DNA of 64,000 nucleotides from Stappia sp. ES.058 (GTDB taxonomy: Bacteria; Pseudomonadota; Alphaproteobacteria; Rhizobiales; Stappiaceae), in assembly GCF_900105595.1 (NCBI RefSeq), contig NZ_LT629784.1:3874501-3938500 (forward strand), given 5' to 3'. Position 1 is the stretch's first letter. Every line of letters starts with the position of its first letter. Position numbers and translations under genes: made by a program. The notes under the pieces were generated by a model, which worked only from the letters and a program-made list of their open reading frames with translations, did no database searches and was not told where the DNA came from. Positions 49,108 through 58,514 of this stretch are shown one piece after another.

Positions 49108-51171
49108 GTGAGTGTATGGGGGTCTTCATTGTACAAGGTGGGAATCGATATTGGCGGCACGTTTACTGACTACGTTGGGTGGAAGCGTGGTGACCCGGGC
49201 CTTCTGACGTTCAAGACGCCGTCCACTCCTGGTGATTTTGCCGATGGCTTTCGCACCGGCCTCGACCACGTCATCGAAGCGCTTTCCATCAACAAGGAAG
49301 CCTCCGTGGTGGTGATGCATGGGACCACCATTACAACGAACACAATCATCGAGCGCAACGGAGACAGTATCGCCCTGTTCGTGACGCGCGGCTTCCGGGA
49401 TTTGCTGGAGCTTCAACGCTTGAGGCTAAAATCGGTCAACGATCTTTTCGGTAGCCGGACTCTTCCCCTTGTGGATCGAAGCATGGTTTTCGAGGTCGAC
49501 GAACGCTTGATGTCGGACGGCAGCGTTCGGGAGGCAATCGATACGTCGCAAGTGCAGGAACTGGCGCGCCGCGCAATTGCGGCCGGAGCGAAAGGGTTCG
49601 CCATCGCATTCATGCACAGCTATCGCGATCCTGTGCACGAAATAGCTGCGCGAGACGCAATCGCAGAGATTCTGCCTGATGCTCATGTCAGCCTTTCAAG
49701 CGACATCTGGCCGCGCATTGGCGAATATGAGCGAGCAACGCTTGCCGTGCTCAATGCGTATGTGCAGGGCAAGGTAGACAAGTATTTCAGCGACGTTGCC
49801 GGATATCTGGCGACCCGCCTCCCCAATGCGCGGATGTTCATTACGCGGTCGAACGGTGGTGCCATGGCCGAGGGCGAGGCACGCCAGAAGCCCGTACACA
49901 CGCTCTTGTCGGGACCTGCTTCCGGTGTCACCGCTGCGCAGATGCAGGCCCGATATTCCAGTATCGACAAGGTCCTGACAATGGATATGGGCGGCACGAG
50001 TACCGATGTGTCTCTCGTGATCGAAGGGCGATCAACGATCTCGGAAGATGCGGAGGTCGGAGATTTTCCGCTCATCATGCCGTCAACAGGTATCGAGGCC
50101 ATCGGCGCCGGGGGTGGATCCATCGCCTGGATCGATCACGGAGTGCTTCGAGTCGGTCCCCGTAGCGCCGGAGCGTCGCCCGGCCCGGCTTGCTTCGGGC
50201 GAGGGGGCACCCAGCCAACGCTGTCGGATGCCTACCTCGTTTGCGGCTACATCAACCCCGAAAATTTCCTCGGCGGTCGAATGACGCTCGATCGGGAAGC
50301 GGCCCAAGCAGCGCTCAAGCCGCTGGCGGACCATTTGAACAAGGACGTTGCCGCGACCGCGCAGGCGATCGTCAATGTCGCGACATCCAACATGGGTGCG
50401 CAGATCATGCCTTACCTCGCACGTCATACTGTGGACCCGCGGCAAGTCACTTTGCTGCCATTCGGCGGAGCCGGAGGCATTCATGGACCGTTGCTGGCGG
50501 CCGAAATCGGGCTTCATACGGTCCTGATTCCGATGCAGCCGTCTGTTTTCTGTGCCCTCGGCGGCGTCATGTCCGATCTGGTCCAAGATCAGGTCCGGAT
50601 GGTGCAGGGGCAGGTCGTTGATAGCGCGCTGATTGCGAAGACCTTCAATGAACTTGAGGCGGAGGCGCGAGAGTGGCTCTCGCAGCAGGTCAACGCGGGT
50701 GCCGATATCGAAGCCGAATTCGACTACTCCGGCGAGGTTCGCTACGCGGGGCAGTCCTATCAATTGACGATTCCGGTGAGTTCTTCGGCCGCGAAAGAAG
50801 GGGATCTGAATGCGCTGGTAAGCGCGTTTCACGCCGAGCACCACCGCGTCTATACCCATTCGGATCCCGATGCGCGCGTCGAGATCACCGCCCTTTGGGT
50901 TCGCATTCGAGGCGTCCAGGCAAAGCCGGGAATGGCGCCGATTTCCACATCGGCGTCCAAAGAAGCTGCGGTTATTTCACGGCGACAGGTATATTTCGGC
51001 GAGGAAATCGCAAACGACACCCCCGTCTACGACCGAAGCAGTCTGGCACCGGGAACCCGTCTGGCGGGCCCGGCGATAATCGAGCAAAAAGACACGACCA
51101 TCCTGCTGCATCCGGCATTCGATGCCGAGGTGCTGGAGGCTGGACAAATCCTGATGACACGGAACGCTTGA
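49108..51171 (+). CDS. hyuA: hydantoinase/oxoprolinase alpha subunit (HyuA-type)
   Basis: A 687-residue HyuA-type ATPase, from GTG 49108. The N-terminal actin-like fold has YKVGIDIGGTFTDYVGW and VVMHGTTITTNTIIERNGD. The middle has KVLTMDMGGTSTDVSLVIEG, and the C-terminal part RPTLSDAYLVCGYINPE-like (GTQPTLSDAYLVCGY) and LLPFGGAGGIHGPLLA match the family. With HyuB it makes an ATP-dependent ring-opening amidase (N-methylhydantoin, 5-oxoproline) or a carboxylase such as the acetone/acetophenone type. The hyuB gene begins one base after its stop, and TRAP transporter genes follow. Substrate is not readable from sequence. Confidence 0.9.
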   Translation: MSVWGSSLYKVGIDIGGTFTDYVGWKRGDPGLLTFKTPSTPGDFADGFRTGLDHVIEALSINKEASVVVMHGTTITTNTIIERNGDSIALFVTRGFRDLLELQRLRLKSVNDLFGSRTLPLVDRSMVFEVDERLMSDGSVREAIDTSQVQELARRAIAAGAKGFAIAFMHSYRDPVHEIAARDAIAEILPDAHVSLSSDIWPRIGEYERATLAVLNAYVQGKVDKYFSDVAGYLATRLPNARMFITRSNGGAMAEGEARQKPVHTLLSGPASGVTAAQMQARYSSIDKVLTMDMGGTSTDVSLVIEGRSTISEDAEVGDFPLIMPSTGIEAIGAGGGSIAWIDHGVLRVGPRSAGASPGPACFGRGGTQPTLSDAYLVCGYINPENFLGGRMTLDREAAQAALKPLADHLNKDVAATAQAIVNVATSNMGAQIMPYLARHTVDPRQVTLLPFGGAGGIHGPLLAAEIGLHTVLIPMQPSVFCALGGVMSDLVQDQVRMVQGQVVDSALIAKTFNELEAEAREWLSQQVNAGADIEAEFDYSGEVRYAGQSYQLTIPVSSSAAKEGDLNALVSAFHAEHHRVYTHSDPDARVEITALWVRIRGVQAKPGMAPISTSASKEAAVISRRQVYFGEEIANDTPVYDRSSLAPGTRLAGPAIIEQKDTTILLHPAFDAEVLEAGQILMTRNA

Positions 51172-51172
51172 A

Positions 51173-53179
51173 ATGGATCCGATTCAAACCACCATCATGA
51201 ATAATCGCTTCACAGCGATTGCCGAAGAAGCTTCCGCGACGTTGCGCCGGACCGCGCACACCACCTTCGTCAAACTCGTTCAGGACTATCAGTGCGCGAT
51301 GGCCACGCCGGATGGTGACATGTTCGCCTACCCGACCCAGAACGGCGTCAATGTCTTTATCGGGTTGCCGCTCAAAGCGTTGATCGATGCGATTGGCATC
51401 GAGAACATGCGCCCTGGCGACTGTTTCATCACAAACGACCCGTTTACCACCAAGGGCGTCGTAACGCATTTGATGGACGTCACCATGCTCAGGCCCGTGT
51501 TCTACGACGGAGAACTGGTGGCGGTCACCTGGGCGTTTGTGCATTGTTCGGATATCGGCGGCGCTGTTCCCGGGAGTATTTCGCCAAAGTTTACCGAATA
51601 CTTCCAGGAAGGTTTGCGGGTGCGTCCGATGCGCCTTATCGACCAAGGCAAGATCGTACCGGAAATCCGGGACATATTCTTGTATAATTCCCGCATTCCC
51701 GATGCGATGTGGGGCGACTTCATGGCGATGCTGTCGGCCCTGCAAAGCATGGACAAGCGGTTGGGCGAGTTGTTCGATCGCTACGGCGTGACCATGATCA
51801 AGGATGGCATCAACGACGCGATCGATTTCGCCGAATTGAAAGCCAGAAGCATCATCCGCGAAATACCCGACGGAACCTACTATTTCGCAGATTACCTGGA
51901 GGGAATATCGCCAGGAGACTATTATTTCCTGAATACGAGTATGCGGATCGAGGGGGATTCAATCTTTTTCGACTTCTCCGGCTCCGATCCGCAGATGCCG
52001 TCGTCGTATAACTTCGTGACCGGCGATCTTACGCATCCCTACCTCGTCCAGGCCGTGGTGTATTTCCTGCTGTCCAAGGACAAGGATATACCCAGGAATG
52101 CCGGCATTCTGCGGCCCGTAAAGGTCAATACGCCCCAAGGCACCTTGATGAACGCCCTCCCTCCGGCCGCAACCGGCGTGCGGACAGCGTCGAGTACCCG
52201 CATCTACGACACGATTATCGGGTGTCTCAACCAGGCCTATGAAAAGCCCGTTATCGCGGCGGGAACGGGGCAGGCGGGGATCATGGTGGTCAACGATTTC
52301 TCTCCGGTCGATGGCCGCGAGCGCGTAAACGTGATCAATCCGCTGTGTGGCGGCGGCGGTGCGCGAAACATCGTGGATGGGATCGACGGCACCGACCCGA
52401 GGTTCGGGCATCTTCAAAGCGTGCCAACGGAAGTCATCGAAGTTGAAACCGTGATGCTGGTCCATGCCTACCGGCTCGTGTCAGACAGCCAGGCGGCCGG
52501 AGAATATCGCAGCGGCACCGGCATCGAGTTCGTTATGGAAAATACCGGCCTTCCTGCAAAAATGACCGTTCGCGGCATGAACCGCTTCAACTTCCGGCCC
52601 TGGGGCGTCGGTGGCGGCCACCCTGGGTCTCTCGGTCAGGTTATCCTCAATCCGGGAGAGAAAACGGAAAAGAACATCGGCAAGATCGATGTCCTTAACC
52701 TCGAGACCGGCGATGTCGTCCAAATTCGGACCCCCACGGGTGGCGGCTTCGGCAACCCGCTTGACCGTTCGCTTGATGCAATTGCCAGTGATCTGAAGCG
52801 CGAGCTGCTGAGCCAGTCGCGCGCCGAGGAAGTCTACGGCGTTGTATTCGGCCCGGGCGGTGAAATCGATCGTGAGGCGACCGAAGAAAACCGCAAGAGG
52901 ATTTTAGAGACACCGCAGAACAAAAGCCATTCGATATTCGATCGTGGCCCCGAAATGGATGCCTATCGTACTATCTGGAGCGATGAAGCCCGTTCATGGC
53001 TCGCCAAAGAGGCGCTCAAGCAAACCTTTTCCCTGCGGCAGGCGCTTTTGACCAAGGTTCGCGACGATTTTTCAGGCCGGGGCGAGCCAGTGGAATTGCA
53101 TGAATTGAAATTGGCTTTCGATGCGCAACTGGCGCGGCTAACAGGTTCCAAAAAACTCGTACCCGCCACTGCAGATTGA
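51173..53179 (+). CDS. hyuB: hydantoinase/oxoprolinase beta subunit (HyuB-type)
   Basis: A 668-residue HyuB-type protein. Typical segments: MNNRFTAIAEEASATLRRTA, GDCFITNDPFTTKGVVTHLM, VTWAFVHCSDIGGAVPGSIS and FGNPLDRSLDA near the C-terminus with the preceding glycine-rich GVGGGHPGSLGQVI. It partners the HyuA protein, whose gene lies just upstream (TGA, one base, ATG). Family members are commonly 520-600 residues, so this one has a longer C-terminal part (about 80 residues, helical). Cytoplasmic. Confidence 0.9.
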   Translation: MDPIQTTIMNNRFTAIAEEASATLRRTAHTTFVKLVQDYQCAMATPDGDMFAYPTQNGVNVFIGLPLKALIDAIGIENMRPGDCFITNDPFTTKGVVTHLMDVTMLRPVFYDGELVAVTWAFVHCSDIGGAVPGSISPKFTEYFQEGLRVRPMRLIDQGKIVPEIRDIFLYNSRIPDAMWGDFMAMLSALQSMDKRLGELFDRYGVTMIKDGINDAIDFAELKARSIIREIPDGTYYFADYLEGISPGDYYFLNTSMRIEGDSIFFDFSGSDPQMPSSYNFVTGDLTHPYLVQAVVYFLLSKDKDIPRNAGILRPVKVNTPQGTLMNALPPAATGVRTASSTRIYDTIIGCLNQAYEKPVIAAGTGQAGIMVVNDFSPVDGRERVNVINPLCGGGGARNIVDGIDGTDPRFGHLQSVPTEVIEVETVMLVHAYRLVSDSQAAGEYRSGTGIEFVMENTGLPAKMTVRGMNRFNFRPWGVGGGHPGSLGQVILNPGEKTEKNIGKIDVLNLETGDVVQIRTPTGGGFGNPLDRSLDAIASDLKRELLSQSRAEEVYGVVFGPGGEIDREATEENRKRILETPQNKSHSIFDRGPEMDAYRTIWSDEARSWLAKEALKQTFSLRQALLTKVRDDFSGRGEPVELHELKLAFDAQLARLTGSKKLVPATAD

Positions 53180-53282
53180 CCAAATGAAGGAGGGATCACT
53201 GACCAAAATAGGGAATACTTCACCATAGCAATTCTCGGTCGTGCAGAGCGCGTTTCGAGGGCCTAAAACAGGAGAAGGCAAA

Positions 53283-54272
53283 GTGAAATTATTCACTATC
53301 GCGACAACGATCGCATTCGCCGCGAGCATAGCGGCAACCAACATCGCTTCGGCGGAAACCTGGAAACTGGCGGCGCAGCACGGCACGGATTCGGTCGAGG
53401 GCATGGCCATAACCAAGTTCTCCGAGCTCACGAAGGAATATACGGGCGGCGACCTGGAAATCCAGGTCTTCCCCAACGAGCAGCTGGGGAAGATCGGGAC
53501 GGTCATCGACCAGGTCAGCGCCGACGTGATTCAGATCGCACCGACCTCGGCAACCTTCTTGTCCAAGTGGGTTCCCGCCATCAGCTACATCAGTGCTCCG
53601 TTCATTTTCAAAGACTACGATCATTGGGTCCGTTTCATGGATTCCGATCTTGTGGAGGGCTGGATCAGCGAAGCCGAGGAAAAGGGCAATATCAAAGTCC
53701 TGGGGGACATCGCCGCATGGCCGCGTAGTTCCTATCGTGTGCTCCTCTCCGACAAGCCGGTTAGCGGGCTGGAGGACCTTCAGGGTCTGCGCGTGCGTCA
53801 GTTCTCCAACGAGCTTATCGTGGACGCCTGGACTCATCTGGGCACCGAGGTGCGGGTACTCGGATCCAGCGAAGTGTATGATGCAATCAACCGCAAAATC
53901 GTTTCAGCCGCAACTTCGCCGCTGGCCGAGGTTCTGTCATCCAAGAACTATGAGGTCGCGCCGTACGTCATGCGTACAAACGAATATCCGCAGGGCCTGG
54001 CATTCCTGATGAGCCGCGAGGCATTCGAAGGCTTGAGCTCCGAAAATCAGGAAGCGTTGGAAAAAGCCTTTGCCGACGCGGCGCAATATGTGCGCGACCT
54101 TCTGGCCTCCAACGATCAAGCTACCATCAGTGAACTTAGCAATCTGGGCGTAACCTATACCGAGGTGCCGCTCGGCGATATCTACGAGCGGATGGCCACG
54201 TTCTACCAGGGGCGTGACGACAAAGGGGAGTTGCCGGACGGATTTCTGGCTGTAGTCGAACAAACAAAGTAA
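53283..54272 (+). CDS. dctP: TRAP transporter substrate-binding protein (DctP type)
   Basis: A 329-residue periplasmic binding protein. GTG 53283 with GGAGAAGG upstream gives a clean signal peptide (LFTIATTIAFAASIAATNIA, cut after ASA before ETWKLA). The DctP fold is seen in NEQLGKIGTVIDQVSADVIQ, AISYISAPFIFKDYDHWVRF and DLQGLRVRQFSNELIVDAWT, which holds the carboxylate-binding arginine. It would bind an organic acid and hand it to the DctQM proteins encoded next. The ligand is probably the substrate or product of HyuAB. Confidence 0.9.
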   Translation: MKLFTIATTIAFAASIAATNIASAETWKLAAQHGTDSVEGMAITKFSELTKEYTGGDLEIQVFPNEQLGKIGTVIDQVSADVIQIAPTSATFLSKWVPAISYISAPFIFKDYDHWVRFMDSDLVEGWISEAEEKGNIKVLGDIAAWPRSSYRVLLSDKPVSGLEDLQGLRVRQFSNELIVDAWTHLGTEVRVLGSSEVYDAINRKIVSAATSPLAEVLSSKNYEVAPYVMRTNEYPQGLAFLMSREAFEGLSSENQEALEKAFADAAQYVRDLLASNDQATISELSNLGVTYTEVPLGDIYERMATFYQGRDDKGELPDGFLAVVEQTK

Positions 54273-54316
54273 TCCCTCGGCGTAAAACATGAAAGTATAG
54301 GATTGGGATTTCCGAT

Positions 54317-54832
54317 ATGCGCGGAGGCGTTCTTTATAAAATTCGCAGTATTTTTGCGGGCATGGCCGGTGCTCTTTTGCTCGTTATTATTGCTGCAAAT
54401 GCGGTGAACATTTTTTACCGGTTCGCCTTCGGCAAGGCTTTCAACGCCGTATATCCCTGGACGATAGTTATATTTACCTGGGTCGTGTTCCTCGGTTTTT
54501 ATGTCTACGTCTACGACAAAAAGGACGTCGCGGTCGATGGCATCATCAAGCGGCTTCCCGTTCCCCTACAGAAGGCAGTGGCGATTTTCGTCACTGCCTT
54601 GATGTTATTCATTCTCGGGCTCATTCTCTGGACGGCCCCGGAACTGATTTCCATTCAGTTCAATCCCATGGATATGGTGGGGTTGCCTTATTACACGCTC
54701 GCGCTTCCGCTTTTTGCCTCGGCCATTCTGATCTCGATCACGGTGACGTTACGGCTTTGGCAGGTCCTGACCGACGAAAAGCCGCCCTATGCGCGCGAGC
54801 CACTTCACGAAACCGAAACAGGACTGGATTAG
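54317..54832 (+). CDS. dctQ: TRAP transporter small membrane subunit (DctQ type)
   Basis: A 171-residue protein with four membrane helices (GMAGALLLVIIAANAVNIFY, WTIVIFTWVVFLGFYVYVYD, AVAIFVTALMLFILGLILWT, YYTLALPLFASAILISITVT). This is the DctQ layout. It joins the large DctM subunit in a proton- or sodium-driven importer. The DctM gene starts three bases after its stop. Confidence 0.9.
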   Translation: MRGGVLYKIRSIFAGMAGALLLVIIAANAVNIFYRFAFGKAFNAVYPWTIVIFTWVVFLGFYVYVYDKKDVAVDGIIKRLPVPLQKAVAIFVTALMLFILGLILWTAPELISIQFNPMDMVGLPYYTLALPLFASAILISITVTLRLWQVLTDEKPPYAREPLHETETGLD

Positions 54833-54835
54833 GTT

Positions 54836-56119
54836 ATGGTCGGTATTGCCATATTGATCGCTCTATTCGGCTTGATCATGCTCGCTGTACCGGTGAGCTT
54901 CGCAATTCCGGCCGCAGCCCTGACAGGATTTTTGTTTGCCGGCTGGGATTCGAGCTACGTCATTGTAACTCAGCAACTAATCGACGGCGTGAGCAAGCCG
55001 GCTCTTGTTGCGATCCCGTTCTTCATTTTCACGGGAAGCGTCATGAACCGCATCGGCCTGACGGAGCGAATTTTTGCGCTTGCGCTGGCATTTGTGGGCC
55101 ACTTCCGCGCGGGACTCGCGCATGTGAACGTACTTGCCTCCCTAATCTTCGCCGGCGTTTCGGGCTCCGCTACAGCCGATATAGCCGGCCTGGGCCAGAT
55201 CGAAGTCAAAGCCATGCGGGCCCGTGGCTATTCGCTGGATTTCGCCGCAGCCCTGACCGTTGCGACGTCCATCGTCGGGCCGATTATTCCTCCCTCGATC
55301 ACGCTCATCGTATACGCTTGGTTGTCAAACACCTCGATTGCGCGTCTCTTTCTCGCAGGCCTCGTTCCCGGTTTACTGGTCGGTCTGGCCTTCATGGTTT
55401 ATATCCGGGTTACCGCCATCTGGACTAAGTATCCGGTTGAGCCGCGCGCCACATTTCCACAAATCACCAAGGCGGCAATTGACGGGCTCCCGGCTGTCGG
55501 GGCGCCTTTGATCATCCTTTGCTCGATCACCTTCGGTTTGACGACCGCGACGGAAGCTGGTGTGCTCGCCGCAGTCTACGCGCTGTTACTCGGGGTGTTT
55601 TATCGCACCATCAGCTTCGAGACCGTGTGGGGAGCCGCGCTCGAAACAGTCAACGTGACCGCGTTCATCATGATGATCATCGGTGCGTCCACGATCATGA
55701 GCTGGATATTGACGTTCGAACAGGTGCCACAGTCCTTCGCCAGCGCGGTTCTGGAGTATGTCGACAGTCGCACCGCATTCTTGCTGGTAGCCATTTTGAT
55801 CTTCGTAGTCTGCGGGTTTTTTCTGGAAGCGACACCTTCCCTGATCATTCTCATGCCTCTGCTGCTGCCATCTGTCGATGCTTTTGGTGTCGACCGAGTC
55901 CAGTTTGGCATCGTATCAGCTCTGGCGCTTCTGATCGGGCTGGCAACCCCGCCAGTGGGGGTAGGCCTCTACGTTATGTCCGGCATGGTCAACATTTCGC
56001 TTGAGCGTTTGAGCCTGGCAATCCTTCCCTTGCTCATACCTGTCTTTGTCGCACTGTTTCTCATTGCGTTCTTTCCGCAATTAACGCTCTGGCTCCCCAA
56101 TCTTCTACTAGGAGGGTAG
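54836..56119 (+). CDS. dctM: TRAP transporter large membrane subunit (DctM type)
   Basis: A 427-residue protein with about twelve membrane segments and the DctM signatures: PALVAIPFFIFTGSVMNRIG, HVNVLASLIFAGVSGSATAD, VATSIVGPIIPPSITLIVYA and LALLIGLATPPVGVGLYVMS. It forms the ion-coupled channel of the TRAP importer. It overlaps nothing but is tightly spaced after dctQ. The binding protein, DctQ and DctM are all present, so the transporter looks complete. Confidence 0.93.
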   Translation: MVGIAILIALFGLIMLAVPVSFAIPAAALTGFLFAGWDSSYVIVTQQLIDGVSKPALVAIPFFIFTGSVMNRIGLTERIFALALAFVGHFRAGLAHVNVLASLIFAGVSGSATADIAGLGQIEVKAMRARGYSLDFAAALTVATSIVGPIIPPSITLIVYAWLSNTSIARLFLAGLVPGLLVGLAFMVYIRVTAIWTKYPVEPRATFPQITKAAIDGLPAVGAPLIILCSITFGLTTATEAGVLAAVYALLLGVFYRTISFETVWGAALETVNVTAFIMMIIGASTIMSWILTFEQVPQSFASAVLEYVDSRTAFLLVAILIFVVCGFFLEATPSLIILMPLLLPSVDAFGVDRVQFGIVSALALLIGLATPPVGVGLYVMSGMVNISLERLSLAILPLLIPVFVALFLIAFFPQLTLWLPNLLLGG

Positions 56120-56232
56120 CAACCCGACCTACGAGGTGAGGTTGAGCTGCCGCGCAAACTGCCAGGAGCCGTATCATCGCAAATTCAGCGCGACGCCCGC
56201 ATTCCGCTCATTGGGGCGCCTTCTATCCCGTT

Positions 56233-58500
56233 GTGGAGAACGGGAAATTCGTGGGTGTTGAACCATTTCCGTCAGATCCGGCGCCATCGCCGATCCTTAA
56301 CGCCATGCCCGAGATGGTGGATGGTAGGGCGCGGGTACGTCAGCCGGCAATTCGACGCGGCTGGATGGAGAATGGTCGAGGGCGCGCGACCGACAAGCGG
56401 GGCGCCGACGAATATGTGCTTGTGAGTTGGGCAGATGCACTTGATTTGCTCTCACAGGAATTATTGCGCGTTCGCGAGACGTGCGGGAATGAAGCCATTT
56501 TTGCGGGCTCTTACGGTTGGTGCTCAGCAGGACGGTTTCACCACGCCAAATCTCACCTGCAGCGGTTCATGAACCTGTTCGGTGGCGCTGTCGGCCAGAT
56601 CAACAGCTACAGCTTCGCTGCCGCCCAAGCACTCCTGCCCCATGTTATCGGTACTCTTGATCCGCTTACAGGACCCCTGTCCTCATATGACGGCATTCTT
56701 GAAAACACCCGGATGATGGTCATGTTCGGCGGCGCGCCCGCCAAGAACATGCAAGTCGAATCCGGCGGTGCCGGAGAGCATATGGGAAGCGTATGGCTAC
56801 GCAGGTGCTCCGAGGCGTCCATCCGGATGGTATCCGTCAGCCCGATACGCGACGACGTCGATACGAGTCTCGGTGCACAGTGGTTGCCGATCCGGCCCAA
56901 CACGGATACGGCCTTGATTTTGGCCTTGTGTCACGTGCTGGTGACGGAAGAACTGCACGATGCGGACTTTCTCGCGAAATACTGTGTGGGCTTCGAGCGT
57001 TTCGAGTCCTATGTCCTCGGCAAGGCCGACAATATTGCGAAAACGCCGGAATGGGCCGAGGCCATTTCGGGCGTTCCTGCGCGCCAGATTTACGATCTGG
57101 CCCGCGCGATGGTCCGGAGCAGAACGATGATCACGATGGCGTGGTCGCTTCAGCGGGCCGATCACGGTGAACAACCGTATTGGGCAGCGATCGCCCTGGC
57201 GGCGATGCTGGGCCAAATCGGCTTGCCGGGTGGAGGATTCGGTTTCGGGTACGGAGCCGAGGCAAATCTGGGAAACCCTCTGCAACTTATGGACCTGCCG
57301 ACATTTCCAACCGGCAGCAGTCCTCTGCCAACCAGAATTCCGGTAGCACGCATTGCCGACATGTTGCTCGAGCCGGGCCGGGAGTATGAGTTTAACGGAA
57401 CCAAGGCGTCTTATCCCGATATCAAGCTGGTATATTGGGCCGGCGGCAATCCCTTTCATCACCATCAGGACATCAACAAATTGGTCCGTGCCTTCCACAG
57501 GCCCGATACCATAGTCGTGAACGAATGCTGGTGGACCGCCACGGCACGGCATGCCGACATCGTGTTGCCGGTAACAACGACCCTTGAACGCAACGACATC
57601 GGCGCCGCTCGGCGCGACCGGTTCTTGATCGCGATGCACAAGGCCGTTTCACCTGTCGGTGACGCCCGCACGGACTTCGAAATATTCGCGGCATTGGCCG
57701 TGCGGTGCGGCTTCGGCTCGGCCTACGATGAAGGGCGAGACGAGATGCGGTGGTTACACCACATGTATCGGACGGCGCAGCATCAAAACGGTCCGCGAGG
57801 AATCGATTTCCCGGACTTTGACCAGTTCTGGAGCGAGGGGCATGTGGAGGTGCCGATGCCGTCCAGGCCATACACTGCATTCGAGGATTTCCGCGACGAT
57901 CCGGTTGCCCATCCCTTGCGGACTCCCTCCGGCCGCATCGAGTTGTTCAGCAGCCGGATCAGCGGTTTCGATTATGAAGATTGTCCCGGTCATCCCGTGT
58001 GGATTCCGCCGTGCGAGTATCTGGGTGCCCCGCTCGCTCAAAAATTTCCGCTGCATTTGCTGTCGAACCAGCCAAAAACGAGACTGCATTCGCAGATGGA
58101 TGCTGCGGGCCCAAGTCTCGAGAGCAAGATTCTTGGACGTGAGCCAATGCGAATGCATCCTGCGGATGCCGCCAGGCGAGGAATTGCAGACGGGCAGATC
58201 GTTCGGGTCTGGAACGATCGGGGCTCGGTTTTTGCCGGCTCGGTCCTTTCGGAAGACGTCATGCCGGGGGTTGTCGAACTGGCCACGGGGGCCTGGTATG
58301 ATCCAGCGCAGCCGTTTGGTCCGTGCCTGCATGGCAATCCCAACGTACTAACAGAGGATAAGGGGACCTCGCGGCTTGCGCAGGGCCCTGTCGCTCACAG
58401 TTGTCTCGTTGACATCGAACCGTGGTTTTGGGATCTGCCGGCAGTGACAGTGCACGATGGCGTGAAGGCAGCTCTGCCTGAGCGACCGGCAGAAGACTGA
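56233..58500 (+). CDS. molybdopterin oxidoreductase, biotin-sulfoxide-reductase/TorA-like
   Basis: A 755-residue DMSO-reductase-family enzyme. Seen: GSYGWCSAGRFHHAKSHLQR, FGGAVGQINSYSFAAAQALL (region of the molybdenum-ligand serine), MVMFGGAPAKNMQVESGGAG, WAGGNPFHHHQDINKLVRAF and HLLSNQPKTRLHSQMDAAGP. There is no iron-sulfur CxxC motif and no Tat signal, so it is like cytoplasmic BisC, which reduces S- or N-oxides with bis-MGD. GTG 56233 is the first usual start, but the conserved HWGAFYPVVENG begins 18 bases earlier in frame; an AGGAG site (56164-56168) precedes in-frame ATC codons at 56173 and 56176. The true start is probably there or mutated. Confidence 0.88.
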   Translation: MENGKFVGVEPFPSDPAPSPILNAMPEMVDGRARVRQPAIRRGWMENGRGRATDKRGADEYVLVSWADALDLLSQELLRVRETCGNEAIFAGSYGWCSAGRFHHAKSHLQRFMNLFGGAVGQINSYSFAAAQALLPHVIGTLDPLTGPLSSYDGILENTRMMVMFGGAPAKNMQVESGGAGEHMGSVWLRRCSEASIRMVSVSPIRDDVDTSLGAQWLPIRPNTDTALILALCHVLVTEELHDADFLAKYCVGFERFESYVLGKADNIAKTPEWAEAISGVPARQIYDLARAMVRSRTMITMAWSLQRADHGEQPYWAAIALAAMLGQIGLPGGGFGFGYGAEANLGNPLQLMDLPTFPTGSSPLPTRIPVARIADMLLEPGREYEFNGTKASYPDIKLVYWAGGNPFHHHQDINKLVRAFHRPDTIVVNECWWTATARHADIVLPVTTTLERNDIGAARRDRFLIAMHKAVSPVGDARTDFEIFAALAVRCGFGSAYDEGRDEMRWLHHMYRTAQHQNGPRGIDFPDFDQFWSEGHVEVPMPSRPYTAFEDFRDDPVAHPLRTPSGRIELFSSRISGFDYEDCPGHPVWIPPCEYLGAPLAQKFPLHLLSNQPKTRLHSQMDAAGPSLESKILGREPMRMHPADAARRGIADGQIVRVWNDRGSVFAGSVLSEDVMPGVVELATGAWYDPAQPFGPCLHGNPNVLTEDKGTSRLAQGPVAHSCLVDIEPWFWDLPAVTVHDGVKAALPERPAED

Positions 58501-58514
58501 TTTGGATTTGAGAC

